Notes: generated by a model not told the origin, from the sequence alone. 64,000 nucleotides of DNA from Gemmatimonas sp. (GCF_027531815.1 NZ_JAPZSK010000002.1:248001-312000); one strand, 5' to 3'; positions 35,588 to 44,472 are shown, counted from the stretch's first letter. Numbers and translations: made by a program.

Positions 35588-36946
35588 ATGTTCGACGAGC
35601 TCACAGACAAACTCGGCAACGTCTTCGCCAAGCTGCGCGGACGAGGCGTCCTGACCGAGTCCGATATCAAGGAGGGGATGCGCGAGGTTCGCCGTGTCCT
35701 GCTCGAGGCCGACGTCAACTTCGCCCTGACCCGCGAGTTCCTGGAGCGGGTGGAGAAGCAGGCGGTTGGCGTGCTGCAGCTCAAGACGGTGCAGCCGGCG
35801 CAGCAGCTGGTGAAGATCGTGCACGACGAGCTCACCGCCATGCTGGGCGAACGGCGCGAGGGGCTGCGCATGAGCACCGTGCCCCCCACCATCATCATGA
35901 TGGTCGGGTTGCAGGGGTCGGGAAAAACCACCACCGCCGGCAAGCTGGCCCGCAAGCTCAAGCTCGAGGCCAAGAGCTCGCGCCTGGTGGCGGCCGACGT
36001 GTACCGGCCGGCCGCCATCGATCAGCTCGAGACGCTCGGCAAGGCACTCGACGTGCCGGTCTACGCGGACCGCACCACGCAGGATGTGGTGAAGATCGCC
36101 AGGGCGGGCATCGAGCAGGGCACCCGCAACCGTGACCGGGTGGTCATCGTGGACACCGCCGGGCGCCTGCAGATCGACGCCGACATGATGGACGAGCTCA
36201 AGCGGCTCAAGGCGGCGATCAAGCCCGACGAGATTCTCTTCGTGGCCGACGGCATGACCGGTCAGGAAGCCGTGAAAATTGCGCAGGGCTTCAACGAGGC
36301 GCTCGACATTACGGGCGTGATCCTCACCAAGCTCGACGGTGACGCCCGTGGTGGCGCCGCGCTGTCGATCTACGGCGTGCTCAAGAAGCCCATCAAGTAC
36401 ATCGGTGTGGGCGAGAAGCCCGACGCGCTCGAGGAGTTCCACCCCGAGCGCATGGCGGGGCGCATCCTGCAGATGGGCGACATCGTGTCGCTCGTGGAAA
36501 AGGCGCAGGAAGCCTTCGACGAAACCGAGGCCAAGAAGCTCGAGAAGAAGGTCCGCAAGGAAGGCATGGACCTCGAGGACTTCCTGTCGGCCATGCGCCA
36601 GATGCAGAAGCTGGGGCCCTTCGAGAATCTCCTCAAGCTGTTGCCCGGGGTGAACTCGAAGATGCTGAAGGACGTGAAGATGGACCCCAAGCGCATGAAA
36701 CACATCGAGGCGATCGTGCTCTCCATGACGCCCCAGGAGCGGAAGAAGCCCGAGATCATCAACGGATCACGCCGCGCGCGCATCGCGAAGGGGTGCGGCC
36801 GGCCGGTGAACGAGGTAAACCGCCTGCTCGAGCAGTTCCGCGAAATGCAGAAGATGATGAAGAAGATGGGCGGCATGCAGGGCGGCGGGAAGGGCGGGAT
36901 GCCCCGCCTCCCCTTCGGCGGTGGCGGCATGTTCGGGATGCGCTGA
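35588..36946 (+). CDS. ffh: signal recognition particle protein Ffh
   Basis: GTPase that targets nascent membrane proteins to the translocon, 452 residues. N domain (~1-85, TESDIKEGMREVRRVLLEADVNF in parts); G domain with GLQGSGKTTTAGKLA, DVYRPAAIDQL, VDTAGRLQ, TKLDGDARGGAAL and GVGEKPDALEEF; and an M domain (~325-432) with SRRARIAKGCGRPVNEVN for SRP-RNA binding. A Met/Gly-rich tail (KKMGGMQGGGKGG) ends FGGGGMFGMR. ATG at 35588. In many bacteria ffh precedes rpsP; here rpsP lies 14 kb away. A strong hairpin follows. Confidence 0.98.
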   Translation: MFDELTDKLGNVFAKLRGRGVLTESDIKEGMREVRRVLLEADVNFALTREFLERVEKQAVGVLQLKTVQPAQQLVKIVHDELTAMLGERREGLRMSTVPPTIIMMVGLQGSGKTTTAGKLARKLKLEAKSSRLVAADVYRPAAIDQLETLGKALDVPVYADRTTQDVVKIARAGIEQGTRNRDRVVIVDTAGRLQIDADMMDELKRLKAAIKPDEILFVADGMTGQEAVKIAQGFNEALDITGVILTKLDGDARGGAALSIYGVLKKPIKYIGVGEKPDALEEFHPERMAGRILQMGDIVSLVEKAQEAFDETEAKKLEKKVRKEGMDLEDFLSAMRQMQKLGPFENLLKLLPGVNSKMLKDVKMDPKRMKHIEAIVLSMTPQERKKPEIINGSRRARIAKGCGRPVNEVNRLLEQFREMQKMMKKMGGMQGGGKGGMPRLPFGGGGMFGMR

Positions 36947-36969
36947 GCATGGCGCCAACCCACGACTGA

Positions 36970-37023
36970 AAACTCGAACCCGGAACTCACAACTGATCGG
37001 TTGTGGGTTCCGGGTTCGAGTTT
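36970..37023. terminator. two-way terminator after ffh
   Basis: 24-base arms (36970-36993 with 37000-37023), 23 of 24 paired, 6-base loop, flanked by A and T runs so that it works as an intrinsic terminator on either strand. It contains the 11-mer AACCCGGAACT, also found in the hairpin at 48865-48910. Confidence 0.85.
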
Positions 37024-37045
37024 GTAGTAGCGGGGTACTGCGGCG

Positions 37046-37528
37046 TCAGCCTTCAGCCGGCACGATAGAATCCAAGCCCGGCCACGCCGCGAGGTTGTAC
37101 ACCACGAGCGTACGTAGGTAATGGCGGCCGGCATCACCATGCGCCGCCAGCACCGCCTCGGCGCCGGTCTTCACGGCCGCGGCATCGGCATACGGGACCT
37201 CGAGATCCTCGGGGAGCACCCCGTTCTCATGGGCCACCCCCATGGTGTCGAGGAACGTGATCTGGTACTGCGGCTCGAGATCGACATAGAGCAGCTGCAG
37301 CAGCTCCAGTTCGTCCTGCGCGGTGAGCGCGCCCAGCCGGAGCGCTTCCTTGCCCACCTTGTCGGCGGGCCACGATACCAGGGTTGACGCACGAAAGCCG
37401 CCGCCCTTGGCGGCAATGCGTTGGGCGTACAGCGCTTTCGCGCCCTTGTGCTTGGCCAGGGCCTGCAGCACCAGCCACTGCCGGCGCTCCATCGGGAGCG
37501 CCTTGAACGGAGAAGGGATCTTGGGCAT
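37046..37528 (-). CDS. uncharacterised 160-residue protein
   Basis: No signal peptide and no membrane segment. Starts MPKIPSPFKALPMERRQWLV, then basic helical stretches (KHKGAKALYAQRIAAKGG) and an acidic middle (DELELLQLLYVDLEPQYQITF). Ends in a mixed segment, HYLRTLVVYNLAAWPGLD. Its codon use looks like that of its neighbours, and the ATG and stop sit cleanly between a terminator and the carbonic anhydrase gene, so it is a real gene. It may be transcribed with SulP and carbonic anhydrase, whose stop is only 12 bases upstream of its ATG. I do not recognise the family. Confidence 0.75.
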   Translation of the reverse strand: MPKIPSPFKALPMERRQWLVLQALAKHKGAKALYAQRIAAKGGGFRASTLVSWPADKVGKEALRLGALTAQDELELLQLLYVDLEPQYQITFLDTMGVAHENGVLPEDLEVPYADAAAVKTGAEAVLAAHGDAGRHYLRTLVVYNLAAWPGLDSIVPAEG

Positions 37529-37540
37529 CCCCCAAAACTA

Positions 37541-38311
37541 CTAGTGGGAGTTGCCGGACGCGCCTGTCCGTGACATGCGCTCCATCACGCGCCGGGCGAT
37601 CTGGTCGGCCAGCTCGTCACCCGCCAGCACGGGGGCGGACATGCGCCCCAGAATGGGCGGCGGGCCTGCCGGCACTCCCGACTGACGACGCTGCGCCAGC
37701 GCATCGGCCGCCTCCTGACAGTCCACGCCCGTGGCGATCTCGCGCAACAGCCCCTCGTGAATGTCGTACACCAACCCGTGCAGCAGGGGGCGCTTCCCCT
37801 TGGCCCAGGCATTCTGCACGATGGGGGTCTCCGACAGGTGATAGAGCTGCTCCAGCACGTTGAGCTCCACCACCCGGTCGAAGCGTGCCTGCTCATCCTC
37901 GATCTGCTCGAGCTCCGGCCGGTTCCAGCGCACCACATTGCGGATGGGTTGCAGCCACAGGTCCACGAGCCCGTAGCTGGCGGTGCCCATGGCGGCCTTC
38001 ACGCCGCCACAGTTGTAGTGGCCGGTGATGATCACGTGCTTCACATCGAGCACCTCCACAGCGTACTGCAGGACGCTCATGGCGTTGAGGTCGCTCGGCA
38101 GCACCACGTTGGCAATGTTGCGGTGCACGAAGAGCTCGCCCGGCTCGGTACCGGTGACCACGTTGGCGGGGACGCGGCTGTCGGAGCAGCCGATGTACAG
38201 GAACTGCGGTTCCTGCTTCGCCGCCCGCTTCTCGAAATACTCCGGATCGGCTGCCTTCATGGCCGCCGCCCATTCGCGGTTGTGCTGGATGATCTTGCGG
38301 AAGTTTTCCAT
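37541..38311 (-). CDS. can: beta-class carbonic anhydrase
   Basis: Interconverts CO2 and bicarbonate. 256 residues. Zinc ligands Cys42, His98 and Cys101 (YIGCSDSRV, ITGHYNCGG), with the Asp44-Arg46 pair that gates the active site; VHRNIANVV is also conserved. The ATG at 38311 matches the family start MENFRKIIQHNREWA. The C-terminal ~40 residues (PPPILGRMSAPVLAGDEL) extend beyond most bacterial enzymes. It lies 11 bases after the SulP transporter stop, forming a bicarbonate import and equilibration pair. Confidence 0.95.
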   Translation of the reverse strand: MENFRKIIQHNREWAAAMKAADPEYFEKRAAKQEPQFLYIGCSDSRVPANVVTGTEPGELFVHRNIANVVLPSDLNAMSVLQYAVEVLDVKHVIITGHYNCGGVKAAMGTASYGLVDLWLQPIRNVVRWNRPELEQIEDEQARFDRVVELNVLEQLYHLSETPIVQNAWAKGKRPLLHGLVYDIHEGLLREIATGVDCQEAADALAQRRQSGVPAGPPPILGRMSAPVLAGDELADQIARRVMERMSRTGASGNSH

Positions 38312-38322
38312 GGTCGATCCGG

Positions 38323-39897
38323 TCAGTGGGCAGGCGTAAGGTCGGTCTCGGGAATGCCCACGAGCCGGTAGTCGATGTTGCGGGAACGGGCGGTTTCGCG
38401 GAACTCGAGCAGGGCCTCGAGCGCGTCGTAATCGAAGCGCGTCGTCTTGCGCCCATCGATCTCCACGCGACAGCCGGCCGGTAGCGCATCGAGCGTTTGC
38501 ATGAGATTCGACTTGCTGAGGAACGTGACCTGATCGGGGAGCACGTAGCGCGTGAGCACGGCGCCCGGGGGGCTGACCTTGGTGAGGGCAGGGCGCCGCA
38601 TGTGCTCCGCGACGATGAACCCGATGCCCACCACCAGCCCCACCGCGATGCCGCGCAGCAAGTCGGTGAAGAGGATCGCTACGATGGTGACGGCGAACGG
38701 AATGAAGTGCGACCATCCCAAATGCCAGGCGCTCTTCCAGAGCGACGGCGTAGTGAGCTTGAACCCCGTCACGAGCAGCACCGCCGCCAACGCCGCCAGC
38801 GGAATGCGGTTGAGCACCGGGGCCAAGGCCACTACCGCGATGATGAGCCACACGCCGTGCGCGATGGCCGACAGCCGCGAGCGCGCACCGGCATCGACGT
38901 TGGCGGAGCTGCGCACGATGACGCCGGTGACCGGCAGGCCACCGAGAAACCCCGAGAGCATGTTGCCGATCCCCTGCGCGAACAGTTCACGGTTCGCCGG
39001 GCCGTCGCGCTTCTCCGGATCGAGCTTGTTGGTGGCCTCGAGGCTGAGCAGCGACTCGAGACTGGCCACGATGCCAAGCGTGGCGGCGAGCATCCACACC
39101 TGCTGGTCGCGCAGCGCGCTCCAGTCAGGGCGCGCGATCTGCGACAGCACGCCGCCAACACCGGAGGTGGGGAGATTGACGAGGTGGGTGCCGCGAATGG
39201 CAAACGACGGTTCCAGGGCGAGCAGCAGTTCATTCAGCCCCACGCCAATCGCGACCGCCGCGAGGGGCGCCGGGAAGAGCCGCATCTTCTGCATGGGCGA
39301 GCGCGGCCACCACACCATGAGCGCCACGCCGATGAAGGCCACGGCGATGGCCCCGGGTTGCACCTGCGCCAACGCCGAGCCGATGGCATCGAAGGTGTTC
39401 TCCCCCGACGCACCCACGAAGGCGAAGTCCCCCTCGTAATCGGCATCGTATCCTACCGCATGCGGGATCTGCTTGAGAATGAGCGTCAGCCCGATGGCGG
39501 CCAGCATCCCCTTGATGACACTCGAAGGGAAGTAGTAGCCGATCACGCCGGCGCGTGCCGCGCCAAGCGCCACCTGGATGGCACCGCCCAGGATGACGGC
39601 GGGAAGAAAGCGGGGAAAGCCGCCCACCTGCGCAATGCCGGCCAACACGATGGCGGTCAGCCCCGCCGCCGGGCCGCTGACCATGAGTGGGGACCCCGAC
39701 ACGGCCCCCACGACGATCCCCCCCACGATGCCGGCCACCACGCCCGACAGCAGCGGGGCACCCGAGGCCAGCGCCACCCCCAGGCACAGCGGCAGCGCGA
39801 CGAGAAACACGACCACGGACGCGGGAAGATCCTCGCGCCAGGTGGCCAGCAGGGCCGGACTCGCGTCGCGTGGAGCGGAGACGGCTGGAGTACGCAT
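38323..39897 (-). CDS. SulP-family anion transporter, probable bicarbonate uptake
   Basis: 524 residues. About 12 membrane segments, opening with WREDLPASVVVFLVALPLCLGVALASG (in parts), the SulP signature region. Includes GSPLMVSGPAAGLTAIV, YYFPSSVIKGMLAAIGL and GNMLSGFLGGLPVTGVIVRSSAN. A short STAS-like C-terminal domain (~430-520) follows, with VEIDGRKTTRFDYDALEAL. Close SulP proteins followed by carbonic anhydrase genes are usually bicarbonate (BicA-like) rather than sulfate carriers, and this pair fits that. The ATG at 39897 directly precedes the soluble N-terminus; earlier starts lack similarity. Confidence 0.9.
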   Translation of the reverse strand: MRTPAVSAPRDASPALLATWREDLPASVVVFLVALPLCLGVALASGAPLLSGVVAGIVGGIVVGAVSGSPLMVSGPAAGLTAIVLAGIAQVGGFPRFLPAVILGGAIQVALGAARAGVIGYYFPSSVIKGMLAAIGLTLILKQIPHAVGYDADYEGDFAFVGASGENTFDAIGSALAQVQPGAIAVAFIGVALMVWWPRSPMQKMRLFPAPLAAVAIGVGLNELLLALEPSFAIRGTHLVNLPTSGVGGVLSQIARPDWSALRDQQVWMLAATLGIVASLESLLSLEATNKLDPEKRDGPANRELFAQGIGNMLSGFLGGLPVTGVIVRSSANVDAGARSRLSAIAHGVWLIIAVVALAPVLNRIPLAALAAVLLVTGFKLTTPSLWKSAWHLGWSHFIPFAVTIVAILFTDLLRGIAVGLVVGIGFIVAEHMRRPALTKVSPPGAVLTRYVLPDQVTFLSKSNLMQTLDALPAGCRVEIDGRKTTRFDYDALEALLEFRETARSRNIDYRLVGIPETDLTPAH

Positions 39898-40024
39898 GAC
39901 GACCGCGGGGATACGGGGAGCAGAGCAGGAGTGTATCGTGAGCCTAACGCCGGGAACGACGACGCGCCAAGTTCCGGCACCACGGCACAACCTATGGGTT
40001 TCACCCGATTCCCCCGGATTCTCG

Positions 40025-41743
40025 ATGCATCCTCGTCATCGCCCCTCTGTGCTGCAGGCGGCCGTGTGTCGCACGTGGCACGCTGTGCTGCTGGGCAGCA
40101 CGCTGCTCTTCGCCTCCGCGTGTAACGGCAAACCGGCTTACGATGTCGTGATTCGCGGCGGCACCGTCTACGACGGGTCGGGGGGAGCGCCGCGCACCGC
40201 CGACGTGGCCATTCGCGGCGACTCGATCGTCGCCGTGGGCACCGTGCCCGAGAAGGGGCAGCTGGAGGTGGATGCCACGGGGCTTGCCGTGGCGCCTGGC
40301 TTCATCAACATGCTCAGCTGGGCCACCGAATCGCTCATCGAAGACGGCCGAAGTCAGGGGGACATTCGCCAGGGCGTGACGCTCGAGGTGATGGGTGAGG
40401 GCGAGTCGATGGGACCGCTTTCCGATACCCTGCGCGCGGAGATGCTGTCGCAGCAGGGTGACATCCGGTACCCCATCACCTGGCGCACGCTGCGCGGCTA
40501 TCAGGATTCCCTCGTGAAGAAGGGGATCAGCACCAACATCGCGTCGTTCGTGGGAGCGACCACCCTCCGCATCAATCACGTGGGGTGGGACAACCGTGAG
40601 CCCACCGCGGCGGAGTTGGCCGCCATGCAGGCCGATGTGCGGACGGCGATGGAAGAGGGCGCGCTGGGCGTAGGCTCATCGCTCATCTACGCGCCGGCGT
40701 TCTACGCGAAGACCCCCGAGCTGGTCGCGCTCATGAAGGCCGCCGCGCCCTACGGGGGCATGTACATCTCGCACCTGCGCAGCGAGGGAGGGCGCTTCGA
40801 CGAGGCGGTCGAGGAGCTCATGACCATTGCGCGAGAGAGTGGCGCGCGCGCCGAGATCTATCATCTCAAGGCGGCGGGCGAGGCCAACTGGCCGAAAATG
40901 GCGGGGGTCCTGGCGCGCATCGATTCGGCACGGGCGGCGGGGCTCGAGATCACCGCCGACATCTACCCCTACACCGCCGGTGCCACCGGGCTCGACGCCG
41001 CCATGCCGCCCTGGGTGCAGGAGGGCGGGTATGCCGCGTGGGCGAAGCGATTGCGGGACCCGGCCATTCGCCGGAAGGTGGCGCAGGAAATGCGCACGCC
41101 AACGGACCAGTGGGAGAGCCTGCTGTTGGCTGCCGGCTCGCCGGAGCGTGTCGTGCTGGCGGGATTCAAGGCCGATTCGCTCAAGCAATACACCGGCAAG
41201 ACACTGGCCGCGGTGGCGGCGCTGCGCGGCACCACGCCCGAGGAAACGGCCATGGATCTGGTGGTGAAGGATGGTACGCGTGTGGGCACCATCTACTTCA
41301 TCATCAACGAGGACAACATCGCCGCTCAGCTGCGCAAGCCGTGGGTGAGTGTGGGGTCCGACGCCGCCTCCATGGCTACCGAAGGCGCGTTTCTCAAGAG
41401 CAACACGCACCCGCGAGCGTACGGCACCTTTGCGCGCTTCCTGGGCAAGTACGTGCGCGACGAGCAGGTGCTCACGCTGCAGGAAGGCATTCGCCGACTC
41501 ACGAGCCTCCCCGCCACCAACTTGCGTATCGCACGGCGCGGCTGGCTCAAGCCTGGGTACCACGCCGACGTGGTGGTGTTCGACCCCCGGACCATCCGGG
41601 ACAACGCCACCTTCGAACAGCCGCACCAGTACGCCACGGGTGTGCGCGACGTGTTCGTGAACGGTGTGCAGGTGTTGAAGGAGGGGGAGCATACGGGGGC
41701 CACCCCCGGCCGTGTCGTCCTCGGCCCGGGAGCGAAGCGATGA
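40025..41743 (+). CDS. amidohydrolase, D-aminoacylase-like, lacking the HxH motif
   Basis: 572 residues with a lipoprotein-like signal (LLFASAC, Cys33). Amidohydrolase fold related to N-acyl-D-amino-acid deacylases: YDVVIRGGTVYDGSGG opening, and metal-site His in ISHLRSEGG and IYHLKAAGE, Asp in VGSDAASMA. The strand-1 motif that normally reads PGF(I/V)D-x-HxH is here PGFINMLSWATESL, with no histidines, and the usual Cys after GVTT is replaced (GVTLEVMGEGES). The metal centre must therefore differ from D-aminoacylase. C-terminal beta-sandwich with LKPGYHADVVVFDP. Coupled by ATGA to the next amidohydrolase gene. Confidence 0.88.
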   Translation: MHPRHRPSVLQAAVCRTWHAVLLGSTLLFASACNGKPAYDVVIRGGTVYDGSGGAPRTADVAIRGDSIVAVGTVPEKGQLEVDATGLAVAPGFINMLSWATESLIEDGRSQGDIRQGVTLEVMGEGESMGPLSDTLRAEMLSQQGDIRYPITWRTLRGYQDSLVKKGISTNIASFVGATTLRINHVGWDNREPTAAELAAMQADVRTAMEEGALGVGSSLIYAPAFYAKTPELVALMKAAAPYGGMYISHLRSEGGRFDEAVEELMTIARESGARAEIYHLKAAGEANWPKMAGVLARIDSARAAGLEITADIYPYTAGATGLDAAMPPWVQEGGYAAWAKRLRDPAIRRKVAQEMRTPTDQWESLLLAAGSPERVVLAGFKADSLKQYTGKTLAAVAALRGTTPEETAMDLVVKDGTRVGTIYFIINEDNIAAQLRKPWVSVGSDAASMATEGAFLKSNTHPRAYGTFARFLGKYVRDEQVLTLQEGIRRLTSLPATNLRIARRGWLKPGYHADVVVFDPRTIRDNATFEQPHQYATGVRDVFVNGVQVLKEGEHTGATPGRVVLGPGAKR

Positions 41744-44472
41744 CGCCGCTCTCCCGGCGCGCGTTCCTCGTGCAGGGGACGGCGGCCGCGTGCGCCGTGC
41801 CCGCGATGGGCGCGGTCGGGCCGTTCCTGCATGTGCCCGGGCGACAGGCGCCCGATCTGGTGCTGCGCGGCGGCGCGGTCTTCAATGGGTTGGGCGAGGC
41901 GGCCCGCGAGATGGACGTGGCCGTGCGCGCAGGGCGCATCACGGCCATGGCGCCACGGCTGGCGGCGCGCGGTCGCGAGGAGATCGATGCGCGCGGGCTG
42001 GCGGTGGCGCCGGGCTTCGTGGACATCCACTCGCATGGCGACAGCAGCCTCCGCGAGGATCCCCGGGCCGAGTCGGTCATTCGTCAGGGGATCACCACCA
42101 TCGTGGTGGGCGCCGACGGGAGCTCGCGCTTCAGTGGCGCGGTGGGCCGGTCGTTCAGTGATTGGGAGCGCGACGTGGCGGCCATGGCGCCGGCCGTCAA
42201 TGTGGCGAGCATGATCGGTCTGGGCAGCGTACGTGGAGCGGTCGTGGGAGAGGCCGACCGCCGGGCCACCACCGATGAGCTGGCCCGCATGGTGGCCATG
42301 GTCGAGCGCGCGCTCTCGGAGGGCGCCTGCGGCACCAGCTCGGGACTCGAGTACACCCCCGGGGCCTTCGCCACCGTGGACGAACTCGTGGCGCTCTGTC
42401 AACCGCTGGCGCAACGGGGGCTGCCGTACGCCACCCACATGCGCAACGAAGATGATCAGCTGCTCGAAGCCATCGACGAATCCATCGCCGTGGCGCGCGG
42501 CGCTCGCTGCGCGCTGCAGCTGTCGCATCTCAAGCAGCAGGGCACCCGCAACTGGGCCAAGCTCAATGCCTCGCTCGCGCGCCTGCGCGAGGCGCGTGCG
42601 GCGGGTGTCGACGCGTGGTTCGACGTGTACCCGTACGAAGCCTACCAGACGGGGCTCACCAATCTCTTCCCGGTGTGGGCGCGTGATGGCGGCGACGCGG
42701 CTTTTCTCAAGCGGCTCGACGACCCCGGCACCGCCCCCCGCATCAGGTCCGAGTCCTTGGCCAAGGTGGAGATGATCGGTGGCTGGGACAACGTGCAGAT
42801 CGCACGGGTGCGCAACACCGCCGATCGTGATGCCGAAGGGCAGCGTCTCGGGGCGTGGGCTCGCACTCGGGGAGCGGATCCCTACGAGGCAGCGGTGGGG
42901 CTGTTGCGCCGCAACGAGGCCGATGTGGGCATGTTGGGCTTCGCGATGAGCGAGGAGAACATCGACCAGCTGCTCGCGCATGCCTATGGCATGGTGTGCA
43001 GTGATGGCGGCGGCTTTGCGATAGACGGCCCCACACGGCGTGGCAGCCCCCATCCGCGTGGCGCGGGCACCATGCCGCGGGTCCTCGGTCGATTCGTGCG
43101 GGAACGCCAGGCGCTGCCGCTGGCCGATGCCATTCACAAGATGACGGCGCGTCCTGCCGATCGGGTGCACCTGCGCGATCGCGGGCGGCTGGCGGTGGGC
43201 ATGGCGGGTGACGCCGTGGTGTTCGACCCCGCCACGGTGGCCGATCGCGCCACGTTCGCCAATCCGTTTCAGTACCCGGTGGGCATCAGCACCGTGGTCG
43301 TCAACGGCGTGGTGGCCATTCGTGACGGGCAGCAGCTCGCCCGCACGGGGCGGGTGCTGCAGGCGGGGGGGGCAGCACCCGCGTTAGAATGGATGGCGTT
43401 GGGCGTTGTCTCCCGACGGCATGACGATGGCGGGTTCACACTTCGAGACCATGATATGACATCACGTCGCTCGGTCGTTCGGCAGCTCACGCTCGCGGCC
43501 CTCGCCGCCCCCTTGGCACCCTCGCTCGTTGCGGGCGCCGGGCGTCCGTTCACGCCGGCGCGGCGCAAGGTGCAGCAGCTGCGCATCACCATTCTCTCCA
43601 CGATGCTCGCCGACAGCGGGCTCGGCGAGTGGGGCTTCGCCGCCCTGGTGGAGGTGGACGGACGTCGCCTGCTCTTCGATACCGGCGCGCACGACGACGT
43701 GGTGTCGCGCAACGCGCGCGACCTGCGGTTGGCACTCGATACGGTGCCCGAGGTCATCCTGAGTCACAATCACGGCGACCATACCGTTGGCCTGGTGCCG
43801 CTGCGCCGTGAGTTGGCGGCGACGCGCGCCGACGCGTTGGGGCGTGCGCATGTGGCCGAGGGGATCTTCGCGCCGCGGCGGCGCGAGGGCGAACCCGCCG
43901 ATCTCAACGCGATGAATCGCTTCCGGCCGCTGTACGAAGCCACGGGTGGCGTCTTCGTGGTGCACAGGCAGGCCGGCGAAGTGCTGCCCGGTGTCTGGTT
44001 GACCGGCCCGGTGCCGAGGCGATACCCGGAGCGCAACTGGGGCGGCGCGGCGGCGGGACGCCTCGAGACCAAGGTGGAGATCGGCGGGCGCCTCGTCGAG
44101 GATACGGTGCCCGATGACATGTCGATGATCTTCGATACGGAGCAGGGGCTCGTGGTGCTCACCGGATGTGGACACGCCGGTGTCGTGAATACCATCGAGC
44201 ACGCGCGCGCCGTGGTGCGGCCGGCGCCGGTGCACGCCCTGATTGGCGGCATTCACCTGTTCAATGCCTCGGAGCAGACGTTGACGTGGACCGAAGAGCA
44301 GCTGCGGGGCTTTGGCGTGCGCCATCTCATTGGTGCCCACTGCACGGGGGTGGAGGTGGTCTACCGCTTCCGGCAGTCACTCGGGCTCGACCGTTCGCGC
44401 TGCGTGGTAGGGGCGGTGGGGCAGGTGTTCGACCTCGCGTCGGGAATCCGCGCCGGGGCGATCGCCCGATAG
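41740..44472 (+). CDS. D-aminoacylase-like amidohydrolase read through into an MBL-fold hydrolase
   Basis: A 910-residue open frame as sequenced. Residues 1-~548 are an exported amidohydrolase: Tat-like start TPLSRRAFLVQGTAAA, canonical PGFVDIHSHGDSSL, His in YATHMRNEDD and LSHLKQQGTR, Asp in VCSDGGGFA, and GMAGDAVVFDP near its end. Residues ~573-910 are a complete metallo-beta-lactamase-fold protein with its own Tat-like signal, described separately. The join passes an 8-G tract (43365-43372) in the loop of an 11-bp hairpin. One G fewer would end the first enzyme at TAG 43385-43387 (548 residues). I think two genes, with a possible sequence error, are more likely than a true fusion. ATG overlaps the upstream stop. 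Confidence 0.8.
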   Translation: MTPLSRRAFLVQGTAAACAVPAMGAVGPFLHVPGRQAPDLVLRGGAVFNGLGEAAREMDVAVRAGRITAMAPRLAARGREEIDARGLAVAPGFVDIHSHGDSSLREDPRAESVIRQGITTIVVGADGSSRFSGAVGRSFSDWERDVAAMAPAVNVASMIGLGSVRGAVVGEADRRATTDELARMVAMVERALSEGACGTSSGLEYTPGAFATVDELVALCQPLAQRGLPYATHMRNEDDQLLEAIDESIAVARGARCALQLSHLKQQGTRNWAKLNASLARLREARAAGVDAWFDVYPYEAYQTGLTNLFPVWARDGGDAAFLKRLDDPGTAPRIRSESLAKVEMIGGWDNVQIARVRNTADRDAEGQRLGAWARTRGADPYEAAVGLLRRNEADVGMLGFAMSEENIDQLLAHAYGMVCSDGGGFAIDGPTRRGSPHPRGAGTMPRVLGRFVRERQALPLADAIHKMTARPADRVHLRDRGRLAVGMAGDAVVFDPATVADRATFANPFQYPVGISTVVVNGVVAIRDGQQLARTGRVLQAGGAAPALEWMALGVVSRRHDDGGFTLRDHDMTSRRSVVRQLTLAALAAPLAPSLVAGAGRPFTPARRKVQQLRITILSTMLADSGLGEWGFAALVEVDGRRLLFDTGAHDDVVSRNARDLRLALDTVPEVILSHNHGDHTVGLVPLRRELAATRADALGRAHVAEGIFAPRRREGEPADLNAMNRFRPLYEATGGVFVVHRQAGEVLPGVWLTGPVPRRYPERNWGGAAAGRLETKVEIGGRLVEDTVPDDMSMIFDTEQGLVVLTGCGHAGVVNTIEHARAVVRPAPVHALIGGIHLFNASEQTLTWTEEQLRGFGVRHLIGAHCTGVEVVYRFRQSLGLDRSRCVVGAVGQVFDLASGIRAGAIAR
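43350..43382 (+). terminator. hairpin with G8 loop at the amidohydrolase/MBL junction
   Basis: Perfect 11-bp stem GCGGGTGCTGC / GCAGCACCCGC (43350-43360 with 43372-43382) with an 11-base loop carrying most of the G8 tract. It sits where the amidohydrolase family usually ends. It has no U tract, and in the sequence as given it is inside coding frame. Confidence 0.4.
43456..44472 (+). CDS. metallo-beta-lactamase-fold hydrolase, Tat-exported (probable separate gene)
   Basis: From the in-frame ATG at 43456 the protein has 338 residues. It begins MTSRRSVVRQLTLAALAAPL, a Tat-type signal, which makes sense only as an N-terminus. MBL motifs are LSHNHGDHTVGL (HxHxDH), a second His in TGCGHAGVVNTIEHA, and LIGGIHLFNAS. 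The GC-H-GVVN pattern is that of the COG1237 group, related to dihydropterin-6-methyl-aminobenzene phosphate synthases. The substrate is unknown. The region 43388-43455 ahead of it has no domain similarity and looks intergenic. It is listed separately because its own signal peptide argues against the fused reading. Confidence 0.7.
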   Translation: MTSRRSVVRQLTLAALAAPLAPSLVAGAGRPFTPARRKVQQLRITILSTMLADSGLGEWGFAALVEVDGRRLLFDTGAHDDVVSRNARDLRLALDTVPEVILSHNHGDHTVGLVPLRRELAATRADALGRAHVAEGIFAPRRREGEPADLNAMNRFRPLYEATGGVFVVHRQAGEVLPGVWLTGPVPRRYPERNWGGAAAGRLETKVEIGGRLVEDTVPDDMSMIFDTEQGLVVLTGCGHAGVVNTIEHARAVVRPAPVHALIGGIHLFNASEQTLTWTEEQLRGFGVRHLIGAHCTGVEVVYRFRQSLGLDRSRCVVGAVGQVFDLASGIRAGAIAR

